A DNA stretch of 20,427 bases from Planctomycetaceae bacterium (GCA_002713555.1 PATG01000121.1:1-20427), one strand, 5' to 3'. Shown: positions 1 to 9,224, counted from the stretch's first letter. Notes: generated by a model from the sequence alone, not told the origin. Translations and numbers: made by a program.

Positions 1-909
1 ATGGCTGGTCGTCGTCGAATTTCCCCTGCGGCATTCACTTTAGTGGAATTGCTGGTGGTGATTGCCATTATTGGCACGCTCATTGCGCTACTCTTGCCTG
101 CCGTCCAGTCTGCTCGAGAGGCGGCGCGCCGCAGCCATTGTTTGAATAATCTCAAGCAAATTGGACTTGCTGTGCAGTGCTACCATGATGTCCATGGGCA
201 TTATCCGTCTGGGCGTCGAAGTAGAACACAGTATGGCGTTTCATGGGCTTTCCGTTTGCTTCCTCACATGGAGCAGACTGCCCTGCATGAAGCGTTTGCC
301 GAAACAGAGCGGGTTGATGCCCCAGAAAATGCAACAGCAATGCGCACCCCTGTGGCTACCTTCTTTTGTCCCTCACGCAGATCGCCAGTTGCCAATCGTA
401 ATTTTGACGACAATGACGCACCAACCAAAGTCCCAGCTGTGGCAGCCGGCGGTGATTATGCCTCAAATGCAGGACTCAGTTATCATATGGGAACGGTCCC
501 CGAAACTCCTGTCGACGAGGATAATCCCGGTCGTTTTATAGGACCGATATTTACGCTCTCACGTGTTAAGGATCGACAGGTAACGGACGGATTATCGCAA
601 ACATTTGCTGTGGGCGAGCGTCACATTCCTCCGGCTCCTGACAACACTACAACAGGACTGGAACATCGGGTGCAGGGCGACACAGCATTTTTCTCAGCGG
701 ATACACCGGAAACAATTTTTGGGGGCACCGAAAACGGCCTGGCTACCGACTTCTATGACGCCAACAACGGAAAGTTTGGCAGCCACCATAGCCAGATTAC
801 ATTATTCGCATTTTTGGACGGACACGTTCAAAGTATCGATCAATCGGTCCAAGACGTGACCTTGCAGCGACTTTCAACGATTGCGGATGGTGAATTGATA
901 GATTTCTAG
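1..909 (+). CDS. DUF1559 pseudopilin-like protein with prepilin-type N-terminus
   Basis: The 302-residue protein opens with a short basic leader and a type IV pilin/pseudopilin signature ([15 protein letters not shown] at residues 11-25, Glu16 in the +5 position), followed by a hydrophobic helix and the [24 protein letters not shown] block typical in form of DUF1559. The C-terminal part keeps the usual FxDGHVQSI region (about residues 271-280). Prepilin peptidase would be expected to cut before Phe12 and leave the protein anchored by its N-terminal helix. The residue before the cut is Ala, not the more common Gly. DUF1559 proteins occur in very many copies in planctomycetes and their role is not known; a pseudopilus or cell-surface role is inferred only from the N-terminus. 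The ATG is the first base of the window, so the upstream region and ribosome site cannot be judged. Its stop shares CTAG with the convergent neighbour. Confidence 0.93.
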   Translation: MAGRRRISPAAFTLVELLVVIAIIGTLIALLLPAVQSAREAARRSHCLNNLKQIGLAVQCYHDVHGHYPSGRRSRTQYGVSWAFRLLPHMEQTALHEAFAETERVDAPENATAMRTPVATFFCPSRRSPVANRNFDDNDAPTKVPAVAAGGDYASNAGLSYHMGTVPETPVDEDNPGRFIGPIFTLSRVKDRQVTDGLSQTFAVGERHIPPAPDNTTTGLEHRVQGDTAFFSADTPETIFGGTENGLATDFYDANNGKFGSHHSQITLFAFLDGHVQSIDQSVQDVTLQRLSTIADGELIDF

Positions 910-2285
910 ATAATAATTTCTTTCATGACATTCCCATGGACGTCCGTCAGACGGAAGTCGCGTCCCGCATAACGATAAGTCAACCGTTCATGGTCGATTC
1001 CCATGAGGTGCAAGATTGTCGCGTGGTAGTCGTGAACATGGCAGGGTTTGTCGACAGTCGAAATACCGTAGGGATCCGTTTCACCGTAGGTAATGCCTCC
1101 TTGAATGCCACCACCGGCCAGCAAGCAAGAAAACGCATCGGCATGGTGCTCTCGGCCCGTGGAATTGAAAGTGACGGGAGTACGGCCAAATTCCGTACAA
1201 ATTGCAATCAACGTTTCGTCGAGCATCCCTCGTTGTTTCAAGTCCCTGATCAAAGCGGCCAACGGTTTGTCTACGCGCTCGGCCTTAGGCACATGTTCTT
1301 GCATATTCGCATGCGAATCCCAATTGCTATGGGAACCTGATTCAATGATTTCCACAACACGCACACCCCGTTCGACAAGTCTGCGTGCCGCCAGACATTG
1401 CCAGGCAAAGGACCTGGTATCTCCAGCTTCCACTCCGTACATCTGCAAAGTGCTGGCTGTTTCTTGATTTGCATTCAACACTTCAGGAGCCACCCGCATC
1501 ATACCCCGGGCTACCTGGTTGGTTTGGTCACGTGCGATGAGTTGGGCATCATGTTGTCGCTGCTTCCAATGCATTTGGTTCACGTCATGCAACATTTTCT
1601 GCTGCAATTCAGCCAGTGTCGTGGACCGGGCTAAAGGATTCAGGTTAGGAATCGGGTCATCGCCAGGAAGAAGATGCACTCCTTGGTGGATGGGCGGTAA
1701 GAAAAGGCTATCCCAATTCTGTGCACCGGCATATGGCAAGAGTTCACAGAAAACAGTATAGGCAGGTAAATTCTTATTCAGCGTGCCTAAGCCATAGCTC
1801 AACCATCCTCCGATGCTGGGCATCGGAATGGTCGCAGACCCCGTATGCATGGCCAACGTTGCCTGAAAATGCTCTACGATGTCTGTTTTCATGGTGCGGA
1901 TCATGCACAGTTCGTCCGCCACACTCCCTAAATTTGAGAAGAGTTCACTCATCATCAGTCCGGACTGGCCATAGGGATCGAACCGAAACTGGGAACCCAT
2001 GATTTTCTGTGCGTTGCCACGGTACATGGCTGTCTTGCCATGATCCGCGTTGAGCTGCGGTTTGTAATCAAAAGTTTCGACGTGAGAAAACCCTCCGGTC
2101 AGGAAGACTATAATAAGTTGCTTCGCTCGAGCCGGGTGATGCAGTCGTTGCGGGGCGTAAACACCGCTTTGGGTCTGCGCTGCAGCAAGCTTAAGTTGAC
2201 TGTGTAGACCACCAGCACAGAAACCACACCCTCCGATCGTGGCTTGCAGAAACTGTCGTCGATCAAGAAATGACTTGGCGTTCAT
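906..2285 (-). CDS. DUF1501 secreted protein, copy 1
   Basis: A 459-residue DUF1501 protein. The N-terminus has a twin-arginine-type motif ([12 protein letters not shown], residues 8-19) followed by a short hydrophobic stretch, so Tat export is likely. Family motifs seen are [13 protein letters not shown] near residues 60-72, EFGRTP near 367, [15 protein letters not shown], and the conserved C-terminal tail [20 protein letters not shown]1501 is generally placed in the alkaline phosphatase/sulfatase fold superfamily, so a metal-dependent hydrolase is possible, but no activity is established. This copy has GREHH where the two plus-strand copies have GRDHN and GRDHH, a conservative change at a probable metal-site position. 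It lies 84 bp downstream of the DUF1549/DUF1553 gene on the same strand and is probably co-transcribed with it. No convincing ribosome site precedes the ATG. Confidence 0.93.
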   Translation of the reverse strand: MNAKSFLDRRQFLQATIGGCGFCAGGLHSQLKLAAAQTQSGVYAPQRLHHPARAKQLIIVFLTGGFSHVETFDYKPQLNADHGKTAMYRGNAQKIMGSQFRFDPYGQSGLMMSELFSNLGSVADELCMIRTMKTDIVEHFQATLAMHTGSATIPMPSIGGWLSYGLGTLNKNLPAYTVFCELLPYAGAQNWDSLFLPPIHQGVHLLPGDDPIPNLNPLARSTTLAELQQKMLHDVNQMHWKQRQHDAQLIARDQTNQVARGMMRVAPEVLNANQETASTLQMYGVEAGDTRSFAWQCLAARRLVERGVRVVEIIESGSHSNWDSHANMQEHVPKAERVDKPLAALIRDLKQRGMLDETLIAICTEFGRTPVTFNSTGREHHADAFSCLLAGGGIQGGITYGETDPYGISTVDKPCHVHDYHATILHLMGIDHERLTYRYAGRDFRLTDVHGNVMKEIII

Positions 2286-2320
2286 ACTCGATAAAATCTA
2301 TCTTTCCCAGTAGTAATGGC

Positions 2321-2356
2321 GCCCCCCCTCTCGTCTACGGGGGAGGGGGGAGGGGG
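2321..2356. repeat. G-run/C-run REP-like element between two minus-strand genes
   Basis: Seven consecutive C (2322-2328) are followed ten bases later by G5-A-G6-A-G5 (2339-2356). The arms can pair into a very GC-rich hairpin, and the G-rich strand has long G runs of the kind that form quadruplexes. It fills much of the gap between the DUF1549/DUF1553 gene and DUF1501 copy 1. In the minus-strand transcript the C-rich arm comes first, then the G run, so a stable hairpin just upstream of DUF1501 is possible. Its arrangement recalls dispersed CCCTCTCCC/GGGAGAGGG-type repeats, but copy number cannot be tested here. Confidence 0.6.
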
Positions 2357-2369
2357 CTCTTCAAGGATC

Positions 2370-4574
2370 TTAGTCTACATAAAGAAATTCGTTGGATGTA
2401 AGCAATACTTTCGACAAACTTGTCCAAGTTTCGGTTTCTCGGTCGGGATCCGGAACATTTTGGTTGGCAAGTTCGGCTTCTACTTTCTCAAGATAAGACC
2501 TCCACAATGCTGCTTCTTGTTCACCCGGACTTCGGCCGTAGACAAGTTGAATGGCGTGCACGATGCGATCTTCCACTGCTCCTTGATGTTCCAGAATCCG
2601 CCCGGCCAAGGATTGGGCCTGACTTTGCACCCATGGATTGTTCATGAGAAAGAGCGATTGCAAAGGGACCGTTGCACTAGTACGTCTTGCCGTAGTCGTA
2701 TTGGTGTCTGGTTGATCGAACAGTCCCAAGTAGGGATGCCGCTGAAACCTCTGCGTGAGAAGGTAAACGCTGCGATGAGGAGAGGGATAGATTTCTTGAA
2801 ATGGGGCGTGCTGCGTATAGCCCCAACTTTCAGCAGGCGGAAAAGGGTGTTGCCCTGGACGCCCCAAATTGAGTGAGCCACCTACCCACATCATCGTATC
2901 ACGTAAAGCCTCTGCATCGAGACGGCGTCGCGCAAAACGCCAGTAAGTTCGATTATCAGGATCGATCGTAAAATTTTTCGCATCTAGCGTACTAGCAAGT
3001 TGGTAGGTTTTGCTACTCAAAATCAAACGATGCAGTGCTTTGACGGACCAACCGCTGTCAATAAATTGCTTTGCCAAATACTCCAGCAACTCTGGATGTG
3101 TAGGTGGTGAACCTGACAATCCAAAATTGGATGGTGTCGCCACCAAACCTGTGCCAAAATGATGTTGCCAGACGCGGTTGGCCATCACGCGTGCCAACAT
3201 TGCGCCGGCAACTGAATCAGGATTGGTCATCCATTGGGCTAATTCCAGGCGACCACTATGATTCTCAGGAATCTTTACCGGGTTCGCTCCGCGAAAAAAT
3301 TTCGGGACACTTCGCGGTACAACCTCACCAAGGTCTTTTGGCTGGCCTGATAGCTGGATCTGACGGTCACGCGCTTCGCCTTCCCCAACAGCGTAAGCAG
3401 CAGGAAGATCCGCTGGGAGGTCGGACCGCGGCAACTTTTCTCGCAGCTTTTTTTCTTTTTCCTCGATCACGCTTATTACCTGCTGGCGCTGGACAATCAA
3501 CGCTTGAAGCTGTTGTTGCAAGTTTTCATATTCCTGTCCCGTGGTCTCTGCAGACTGGATTTTTTCGTTGAGCTCTTTCAGGCGCTCGCCAGCAGCAGCA
3601 AGTTGCTGGCCGAGTTCGCCGGAGCGAATCGCTTTGATTTGTTGAGTGATATTTTCAACCTGCTGTTGATGCTTTTGTATAGCAACACTCACGTTCTGAT
3701 GAGGTTCTAGCGGCACGAAGTTCTTTCGCGAGGTTACCAGGGATGCATAGGTTTCCGACCCGGTGTAGGGATATTGCGTGCTGGCAAAAATGCCATAGAG
3801 GCCATAATAGTCCTCCATCGTAAGGGGTTCGGATTTATGATCGTGACACCGCGCACATCTGAGTGTGAGCCCAAGAAAGGCTCGACTCGTGGCATCGATT
3901 GAATCTTCCAATACCAGGTGTTGCAGTTCATAAGGCGAAGTTCCATAACGACGTGACAGTGCAATAAAGCCTGTTGCGATAATCTGCTCGGCATAGCGTT
4001 CGTCCTTATTGCTATGGGCAAGAAGATCACCTGCCAGTTGTTCGCGAAGAAAGAGATCGTAGGGAAGATCTGCATTGAACGAGTCGATGATGTAGTTGCG
4101 GTAGAGATGAATCTCAGGAATAGGATAGTCCGCATTATCGCCAGCCGTATCGGCATAGCGCACTAAGTCCATCCAGTGACGCCCCCAGCGCTCCCCGTAG
4201 TATGGTGATTGAAGAAGAGTATCGACTTCGTGAGCAAAAGCATCTGGTGAACTGTCACGACGGTATGCTTCTATTTGCTCAAATGTGGGAGGCAAACCGA
4301 TGAGGTCAAAGTACACACGCCGTAACAAAGTTCGCGGGTCAGCAGGTGCCTCGGGTTTGATCTGCGTTTCGACTTGCTTTTGCCTGACAAAACGATCGAT
4401 GGGATGATCGGACCAATCGCCTACCTGGTCAGGTGGTTGTGGATTTCCTAATGGTTGAAAGGCCCAGTGCTGAGAAGATTCTTCTGCAAGGGTATCTTCA
4501 TTACCAAAAACGGTGTGGGCGTTTGCACAGCAAAACAGCAAAGTAGCAAGCAGGATTTGAGGCACATAGTTCAT
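2370..4574 (-). CDS. DUF1549/DUF1553 secreted protein lacking PSCyt1, with coiled coil
   Basis: Start chosen at the ATG at 4574 (734 residues) because it begins a clear signal peptide (MNYVPQILLATLLFCCANA) and has GGTAGG just upstream; an in-frame ATG 23 codons earlier would bury the signal. DUF1549 spans about residues 55-270 (DHPIDRFV, LLRRVYFDLIGLPPT, GERWGRHWMDLVRYADTAG) and includes one CxxCH motif (CARCHDHK, residues 240-244). A long Gln/Glu/Lys-rich segment at about residues 292-380 is strongly predicted by eye to be coiled coil. DUF1553 follows from about 440 to the C-terminus (SGRLELAQWM, MANRVWQHHFGTGLV, final LTSNEFLYVD). The N-terminal cytochrome c domain found in the two plus-strand paralogues is absent, leaving a single CxxCH. 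Function of the family is unknown; the conserved CxxCH suggests covalent haem. It is the upstream partner of DUF1501 copy 1. Confidence 0.92.
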   Translation of the reverse strand: MNYVPQILLATLLFCCANAHTVFGNEDTLAEESSQHWAFQPLGNPQPPDQVGDWSDHPIDRFVRQKQVETQIKPEAPADPRTLLRRVYFDLIGLPPTFEQIEAYRRDSSPDAFAHEVDTLLQSPYYGERWGRHWMDLVRYADTAGDNADYPIPEIHLYRNYIIDSFNADLPYDLFLREQLAGDLLAHSNKDERYAEQIIATGFIALSRRYGTSPYELQHLVLEDSIDATSRAFLGLTLRCARCHDHKSEPLTMEDYYGLYGIFASTQYPYTGSETYASLVTSRKNFVPLEPHQNVSVAIQKHQQQVENITQQIKAIRSGELGQQLAAAGERLKELNEKIQSAETTGQEYENLQQQLQALIVQRQQVISVIEEKEKKLREKLPRSDLPADLPAAYAVGEGEARDRQIQLSGQPKDLGEVVPRSVPKFFRGANPVKIPENHSGRLELAQWMTNPDSVAGAMLARVMANRVWQHHFGTGLVATPSNFGLSGSPPTHPELLEYLAKQFIDSGWSVKALHRLILSSKTYQLASTLDAKNFTIDPDNRTYWRFARRRLDAEALRDTMMWVGGSLNLGRPGQHPFPPAESWGYTQHAPFQEIYPSPHRSVYLLTQRFQRHPYLGLFDQPDTNTTTARRTSATVPLQSLFLMNNPWVQSQAQSLAGRILEHQGAVEDRIVHAIQLVYGRSPGEQEAALWRSYLEKVEAELANQNVPDPDRETETWTSLSKVLLTSNEFLYVD

Positions 4575-4707
4575 ACGTAACCTACCAACGCACATCGGAA
4601 TTTGCTGGAACACACGAATCACCGCTAAAGCATAAGGGCACACGTTTGTGGCCCCGCTGCATGGCAGCTTTCCACAAGGAATTTGATCTAGAAAACTGTG
4701 GCGTATA

Positions 4708-4735
4708 TTGATTTAGGAGGGAAGTCCATTATAAT
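4708..4735 (+). promoter_or_regulatory. Candidate sigma70-type promoter for the plus-strand operon
   Basis: TTGATT (4708-4713) and a perfect TATAAT (4730-4735) are separated by 16 bp. This is the best promoter-like match in the divergent region 4575-4835 and would start transcription near 4742, about 95 bases before the chosen ATG at 4836. It lies inside the N-terminal extension of the longest open frame, which supports the later start. No equally good match was seen for the minus-strand gene. Confidence 0.55.
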
Positions 4736-4756
4736 ACTTTTATCGCTAAAAAACAA

Positions 4757-4774
4757 CCATGAATTCCTTCATGG
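4757..4774 (+). promoter_or_regulatory. Leader hairpin followed by short T-rich run
   Basis: A perfect 7-bp inverted repeat (CCATGAA / TTCATGG) with a 4-base TTCC loop lies in the predicted 5' leader of the plus-strand operon and is followed by GGCTTTTATT. It resembles a weak intrinsic terminator or attenuator, but the stem is AT-rich in its upper part and the T run is short, so a regulatory role is only a possibility. Confidence 0.35.
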
Positions 4775-4835
4775 GCTTTTATTACCAAATGTTTTCACGC
4801 TAAGAACGCTTCTTATTCTGGGTGCTACAAGAACG

Positions 4836-7763
4836 ATGATGCGGCAGAAAACCATCACTGTTCTCTTTGCATTTTCTCTGCTCATCCAATCTGCTAGTGC
4901 TGAGCTTCAAGAACAGTACAAGGTAGATTTTTTTGAACGCAAAGTGCGTCCGCTCTTGGTGAACAAATGTGGCGAATGCCATGGTCCCGATTTGGCCGAA
5001 GCAAATTTGCGTCTCGATTCTGCAGCCCATTTGTTTGCTGGTGGAGAATCCGGAAAAGTTGTCATACCCTTCGATGCCAAGGCAAGTCGATTGATTCAAC
5101 TTGTGCATGGCCGAGATGATCTTCAGATGCCGCCTGAGGATCGCTTGGAGCCCCATGAAATCTTAACGTTAGAGGAGTGGGTTCAAGAAGGTGCCTATTG
5201 GCCCGGTTATGAGGCATCCCCAAAAAACCCTGAGAAAAACCCTGAACAGAAAGACCCCCTGTTTTCTGAGGAGCAAAAGTCTTTTTGGTCCTTCCAGCCG
5301 ATTCGCAACCCTTTATTGCCTCAGGTATCCGATAACCATTGGCCTACTTCTCCGGTTGATTACTTCATCTTGGCACGACTGGAAGAGAAGGGACTCACAC
5401 CGGCAGTGCCAGCCGACAAACGCACTCTACTACGACGAGTGACTTACGATTTAACGGGGTTGCCACCCACACCTGAAGAGATGAAAGACTTTCTTGCCGA
5501 TGATAGCCAGCATGCGTTCGAGAAGGTTGTCGATCGTCTACTTGCATCGCCCAGATATGGTGAGCAATGGGCACAACATTGGCTCGACGTGGTTCGTTTT
5601 GCTGAGTCGGCCGGTCACGATGGAAACAATGCATATTTGCACGCTTGGCGCTACCGCGACTATGTCATTCAATCAATCAACGACGACAAGCCGTTCAATC
5701 AGTTCATCGTCGAGCAGTTGGCTGGCGACTTGCTACCTGCAACAGGAGATCCGGCACGCGATTATGAACAATTGGTAGCAACCGGCTTTTTGCAGGTTGG
5801 TCCCAAGCCTGTCGTGATGCGCGACAAGCGGCAGATGCTTCTTGATATTGCCGACGAGCAATTGCATACAACGGGCGTTGCTTTTCTAGGGCTTACCATC
5901 GGTTGTGCTCGTTGCCACGATCATAAATTTGATCCCATACCAACTGCTGACTATTATTCGCTGGCTGGTATTTTCACCAGCACGCACGTCATGGCCGATG
6001 CCATTAACGACTCAAAGTGGGTCGAAGAAGAAATTCCGGGACATGATGGAAAACCGGTCAAAACAATGCTTGTGCACGACCTGCCCGAACCCAAGAACCT
6101 GCAAGTACATCGCCGTGGAAATTACCGCACCTTGGGTGAAGAAGTACCACGACGCTTTTTGCAGATCATTGCAGGAGAAGATCATTTACCGATAGAAACC
6201 GCGGGAAGTGGTCGCCTTGAGCTGGCCCAATGGATCGCCAGCAGAGAAAACCCGCTCACTTCGCGCGTCATCGTCAATCGACTTTGGCAATATCATTTTG
6301 GACAAGGTATTGTTCCCTCCAGTGGTAACTTTGGCTTACGAGGAGAGGCTCCCTCCCACCCTAAATTACTCGATTGGCTGGCGACTCGATTTATCGAAAA
6401 CGGCTGGTCACTGAAAGCCTTGCATAAAATGCTGTTGCTTTCGAGCACGTACCAACAAGCGCATGTTGAAGATCAGCAAGCATCCTTAGCTGACCCAGAG
6501 AATCGCCTGCTCGGGCGGATGCCACGCCGCCGACTCACGGGAGAGCAATTGCGCGATACGCTGTTGTTTTTAAGCGGAGAATTAGATCTCACCATGGGAG
6601 GCACCTTGTTCACGGAGGGTTATTCGCCTAATGATGCAGTTCGAGAACTCTACGTTGTTGATATTAGCGGCAAAGAAACTTATCCCCCTTTTCTCAAACC
6701 GCGACGCAGTATTTATCTACCCGTGATTCGCAATGGCCGTCCAGAGCTACAAACGCTCTTTGATAGCCCCAGCGCTCATGAGTCGACTTCGGTGCGCAGC
6801 GAAACGACGGTTCCAACACAATCACTTTATTTAATGAATAGCCCATTTATTCGCAATCTTGCCTTATCATTCGTCAATCAAATAACCGATGCCTTGATAG
6901 CTGACGAGATTCCAGAGCAGCAATTCATGCGAAAGGGGATTCAGAGAGCCTACGAATTGGTTCTCGGAAGACCTCCCACTGAAGAGGAGATTGTTCGCTC
7001 CGAAGAATTTCTTGATACTTATCAGCAGCTGGCTGCGAAGGTCCCCAATCCGTTAAAGATCACTACCCAAGCAGGTGGAATAGAAGCCTATGTTGATTTA
7101 ATTCAGAAAACAGAAGGACTCGTTTTCTACCAACAATATTCAGGGATAGAATTCAATGGCAGAGACAGCATGATTCGCACCAATTTAAGCGAGCAACATT
7201 CCAACATGCCAGACGAATTCTCTGCAGAATGCTGGATCAAGCCAGCGGCAGTTCCCAGCTTTATGATGATCGTTGGTCGTGATGGTGCTGCGAGGAGACT
7301 TTGGAAAATAGGCGTTTATGGCCTAGAGATCGAAGAGAAGCGACAGAATGTATTATTCACCCAAGTTTTCGATGCGCGACTTGGTGGGCATCGCATAATA
7401 GCAGAACCGCAGTGTATCGCCCCCTTAGAAGAATGGACCCATGTCCTGTTTGCATGCGGCAATAACCAGCGACGCTTTTTTGTTAATGGCCAACTGGTCG
7501 ATGACATGAAATACGAAGGACGGTTACCCACGGGGAATGTGCCTCTTACGATCGGTGCCCGCGCAACCAAAACAGAAATGTTTCATGGTAAGATCGATCA
7601 TGTCTCCATTTATGATCGTGTGCTCGATCAACCTACTGCAAAGAAGCATTACCATACTTTTCGCAAGGTGCTTCATGGAGAATTGGTTGACAACAACGTG
7701 CTTGCCTGGCAAGCCTTTTGTCAGTCGTTATTCTGCTTGAACGAATTCATCTATATCGAGTGA
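4836..7763 (+). CDS. PSCyt1-DUF1549-DUF1553 protein with LamG insertion
   Basis: Start chosen at ATG 4836 (975 residues): the product then begins MMRQKTITVLFAFSLLIQSASA, a good signal peptide, and the frame further upstream overlaps the promoter. PSCyt1 has CGECHGPDLAEANLRLD (haem motif at residues 45-49) and MPPED near 98. DUF1549 runs from about 172 (SPVDYFILARL, LLRRVTYDLTGLPPTPEE) with a second CxxCH (CARCHDHKFDPI, 357-361). DUF1553 runs from about 460 (SGRLELAQWIA, VNRLWQYHFGQGIV, TVPTQSLYLMNSPF). A LamG/concanavalin-like domain occupies about 759-944 (FSAECWIKP, WTHVLFACGN, FFVNGQLVDD, GKIDHVSIYDRVL), after which the usual DUF1553 end appears (WQAFCQSLFCLNEFIYIE). First gene of a four-gene operon, 22 bp ahead of DUF1501 copy 2. 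Secreted, probably haem-containing; the LamG part suggests binding of a glycan or another protein. Function unproven. Confidence 0.93.
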   Translation: MMRQKTITVLFAFSLLIQSASAELQEQYKVDFFERKVRPLLVNKCGECHGPDLAEANLRLDSAAHLFAGGESGKVVIPFDAKASRLIQLVHGRDDLQMPPEDRLEPHEILTLEEWVQEGAYWPGYEASPKNPEKNPEQKDPLFSEEQKSFWSFQPIRNPLLPQVSDNHWPTSPVDYFILARLEEKGLTPAVPADKRTLLRRVTYDLTGLPPTPEEMKDFLADDSQHAFEKVVDRLLASPRYGEQWAQHWLDVVRFAESAGHDGNNAYLHAWRYRDYVIQSINDDKPFNQFIVEQLAGDLLPATGDPARDYEQLVATGFLQVGPKPVVMRDKRQMLLDIADEQLHTTGVAFLGLTIGCARCHDHKFDPIPTADYYSLAGIFTSTHVMADAINDSKWVEEEIPGHDGKPVKTMLVHDLPEPKNLQVHRRGNYRTLGEEVPRRFLQIIAGEDHLPIETAGSGRLELAQWIASRENPLTSRVIVNRLWQYHFGQGIVPSSGNFGLRGEAPSHPKLLDWLATRFIENGWSLKALHKMLLLSSTYQQAHVEDQQASLADPENRLLGRMPRRRLTGEQLRDTLLFLSGELDLTMGGTLFTEGYSPNDAVRELYVVDISGKETYPPFLKPRRSIYLPVIRNGRPELQTLFDSPSAHESTSVRSETTVPTQSLYLMNSPFIRNLALSFVNQITDALIADEIPEQQFMRKGIQRAYELVLGRPPTEEEIVRSEEFLDTYQQLAAKVPNPLKITTQAGGIEAYVDLIQKTEGLVFYQQYSGIEFNGRDSMIRTNLSEQHSNMPDEFSAECWIKPAAVPSFMMIVGRDGAARRLWKIGVYGLEIEEKRQNVLFTQVFDARLGGHRIIAEPQCIAPLEEWTHVLFACGNNQRRFFVNGQLVDDMKYEGRLPTGNVPLTIGARATKTEMFHGKIDHVSIYDRVLDQPTAKKHYHTFRKVLHGELVDNNVLAWQAFCQSLFCLNEFIYIE

Positions 7764-7785
7764 CGTCTGAAACCTAGTATCTATT

Positions 7786-9207
7786 ATGACTAAAAAGACT
7801 ACAGCCCACGCGAGTTCTCACCTACCCTCGCGGCGTGAAATTTTGCGGAAAACCGCGTGTGGATTTGGACACGTGGCACTCATGGGCATGTTTCAGCAAC
7901 TCGCGCAAGCGGGATCTTCACCCTCTGAAGTGTCGCAGCCAATTCTGCATTTTGCCCCTCGTGCTAAGCGAGTCCTATTTCTCTTTATGCATGGCGGTGT
8001 ATCGCACATCGACAGCTTTGACCCCAAACCGCAACTCGAAAAGTTTGACGGCAAGCCGCTGCCTTTCGAAAGAGCATTGCAGTTTGCCGAAGTGGGTAAC
8101 CTGATGCGCTCGCCTTGGCAATTCCGCAATTATGGAGAGTGTGGACTGCCCGTAAGCGATCTGTTTCCTCACATTGGAAGCGTAATCGATGACATCTGCT
8201 TGATCCGCTCCATGCACGTCGAGCAAGTCGATCATGGCGGCGCCATCCTCCAGTTGCACACAGGTTCTGCCGTATTCACGCGCCCCAGCATAGGTTCCTG
8301 GGTGACTTATGGGCTGGGTAGCGAGAACCAAAACATGCCCGGCTTCATCACAATTTCGCCAACCATGATGCACGGAGCGCAGCAGCTTTATGGTTCTGCT
8401 TTTCTTCCAGCCAGTTATCAGGGCACAGCCGTGGGTGATTTCAAAGCGTCCATGGCAAATGCAAAAATACGGAATCTTGAGCGTGCAGAGCTATCTGACC
8501 CGCTGCAGCGTCTGCAGCTTGATCTCATCCAGACTAGTAATCGAAAACACAGCGCTCAGGTTGCTGACGACTCACGCTTGCAGGCCCGCATCGAGGCTTT
8601 TGAGCTTGCTTTTCGCATGCAGATGGAGGCACCCAACGTACTCGATATTGGCCGAGAATCAGAAGCCACCAGACAACTTTATGGAATTGATGGCAGCCCC
8701 ACCGATAATTTTGGTCGCCAATGTTTAATGGCGCGTCGTTTAGCAGAGCAGGGGGTTCGATTCGTACAGTGCTCTCACAGCTACAAGTGGGACCAACATG
8801 GGGACCTCTATAAGGGCCATACAAACAACGCTCTCGAGGTCGACAAGCCGATTGCAGGACTGATCACCGATCTCAAGCAGCGTGGACTATTGGATGATAC
8901 ACTGGTTGTGTGGGGAACCGAGTTCGGCCGCACCCCCATGGCAGAAGGCCGTGATGGTCGGGATCACAATCCTTATGGATTTACGATGTGGCTTGCAGGC
9001 GGTGGAGTCAAGGGCGGCATGGCCTATGGTGCTACAGATGATTTCGGATATTTTGCAGTTAAAAATCGTGTTAGCATGTACGACCTGCACGCGACTCTGC
9101 TGCATTTGTTAGGAATCGACCACACGCGGCTCACCTACCGTTACGCAGGACGCGATTTTCGTTTGACGGATGTGCATGGCAGCATCATCCATGATATCAT
9201 TGCTTGA
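7786..9207 (+). CDS. DUF1501 secreted protein, copy 2
   Basis: A 473-residue DUF1501 protein with a Tat-type N-terminus (SRREILRKTACGFG, residues 15-28) before a hydrophobic stretch. Motifs in order are MHGGVSHIDSFDPKP (about 68-82), GSAVFTRPSIGSWVTYGLGS, EFGRTP, GRDHNPYGFTMWLAGGGVKGG and the tail [17 protein letters not shown]. These match copies 1 and 3 closely in layout. The family is assigned to the alkaline phosphatase/sulfatase-like fold; the conserved His/Asp/Glu in HGG, EFGRTP and GRDH are plausible metal ligands, but the substrate is unknown. It sits 22 bp after the LamG-bearing DUF1549/1553 gene, and its TGA overlaps a possible TTG start of the next gene, so it is translated as part of an operon. 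No clear Shine-Dalgarno sequence precedes the ATG. Confidence 0.94.
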   Translation: MTKKTTAHASSHLPSRREILRKTACGFGHVALMGMFQQLAQAGSSPSEVSQPILHFAPRAKRVLFLFMHGGVSHIDSFDPKPQLEKFDGKPLPFERALQFAEVGNLMRSPWQFRNYGECGLPVSDLFPHIGSVIDDICLIRSMHVEQVDHGGAILQLHTGSAVFTRPSIGSWVTYGLGSENQNMPGFITISPTMMHGAQQLYGSAFLPASYQGTAVGDFKASMANAKIRNLERAELSDPLQRLQLDLIQTSNRKHSAQVADDSRLQARIEAFELAFRMQMEAPNVLDIGRESEATRQLYGIDGSPTDNFGRQCLMARRLAEQGVRFVQCSHSYKWDQHGDLYKGHTNNALEVDKPIAGLITDLKQRGLLDDTLVVWGTEFGRTPMAEGRDGRDHNPYGFTMWLAGGGVKGGMAYGATDDFGYFAVKNRVSMYDLHATLLHLLGIDHTRLTYRYAGRDFRLTDVHGSIIHDIIA

Positions 9208-9224
9208 CATTTGAGGGCGAAGTC

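Noticed and set aside
2316..2876. 186-codon plus-strand open frame
   Set aside because: It is antisense to the C-terminus of the DUF1549/DUF1553 gene, has low-complexity start, no family resemblance and no ribosome site.
4698..4835. N-terminal extension of the PSCyt1-DUF1549-DUF1553-LamG protein
   Set aside because: The extension overlaps a near-consensus promoter and a hairpin and would hide a good signal peptide, so the start was placed at 4836.
9204..9224. TTG start overlapping the DUF1501 stop (TTGA)
   Set aside because: GTG 9225 has GAGGG at ideal spacing and begins the signal peptide directly, so the TTG was judged less likely.
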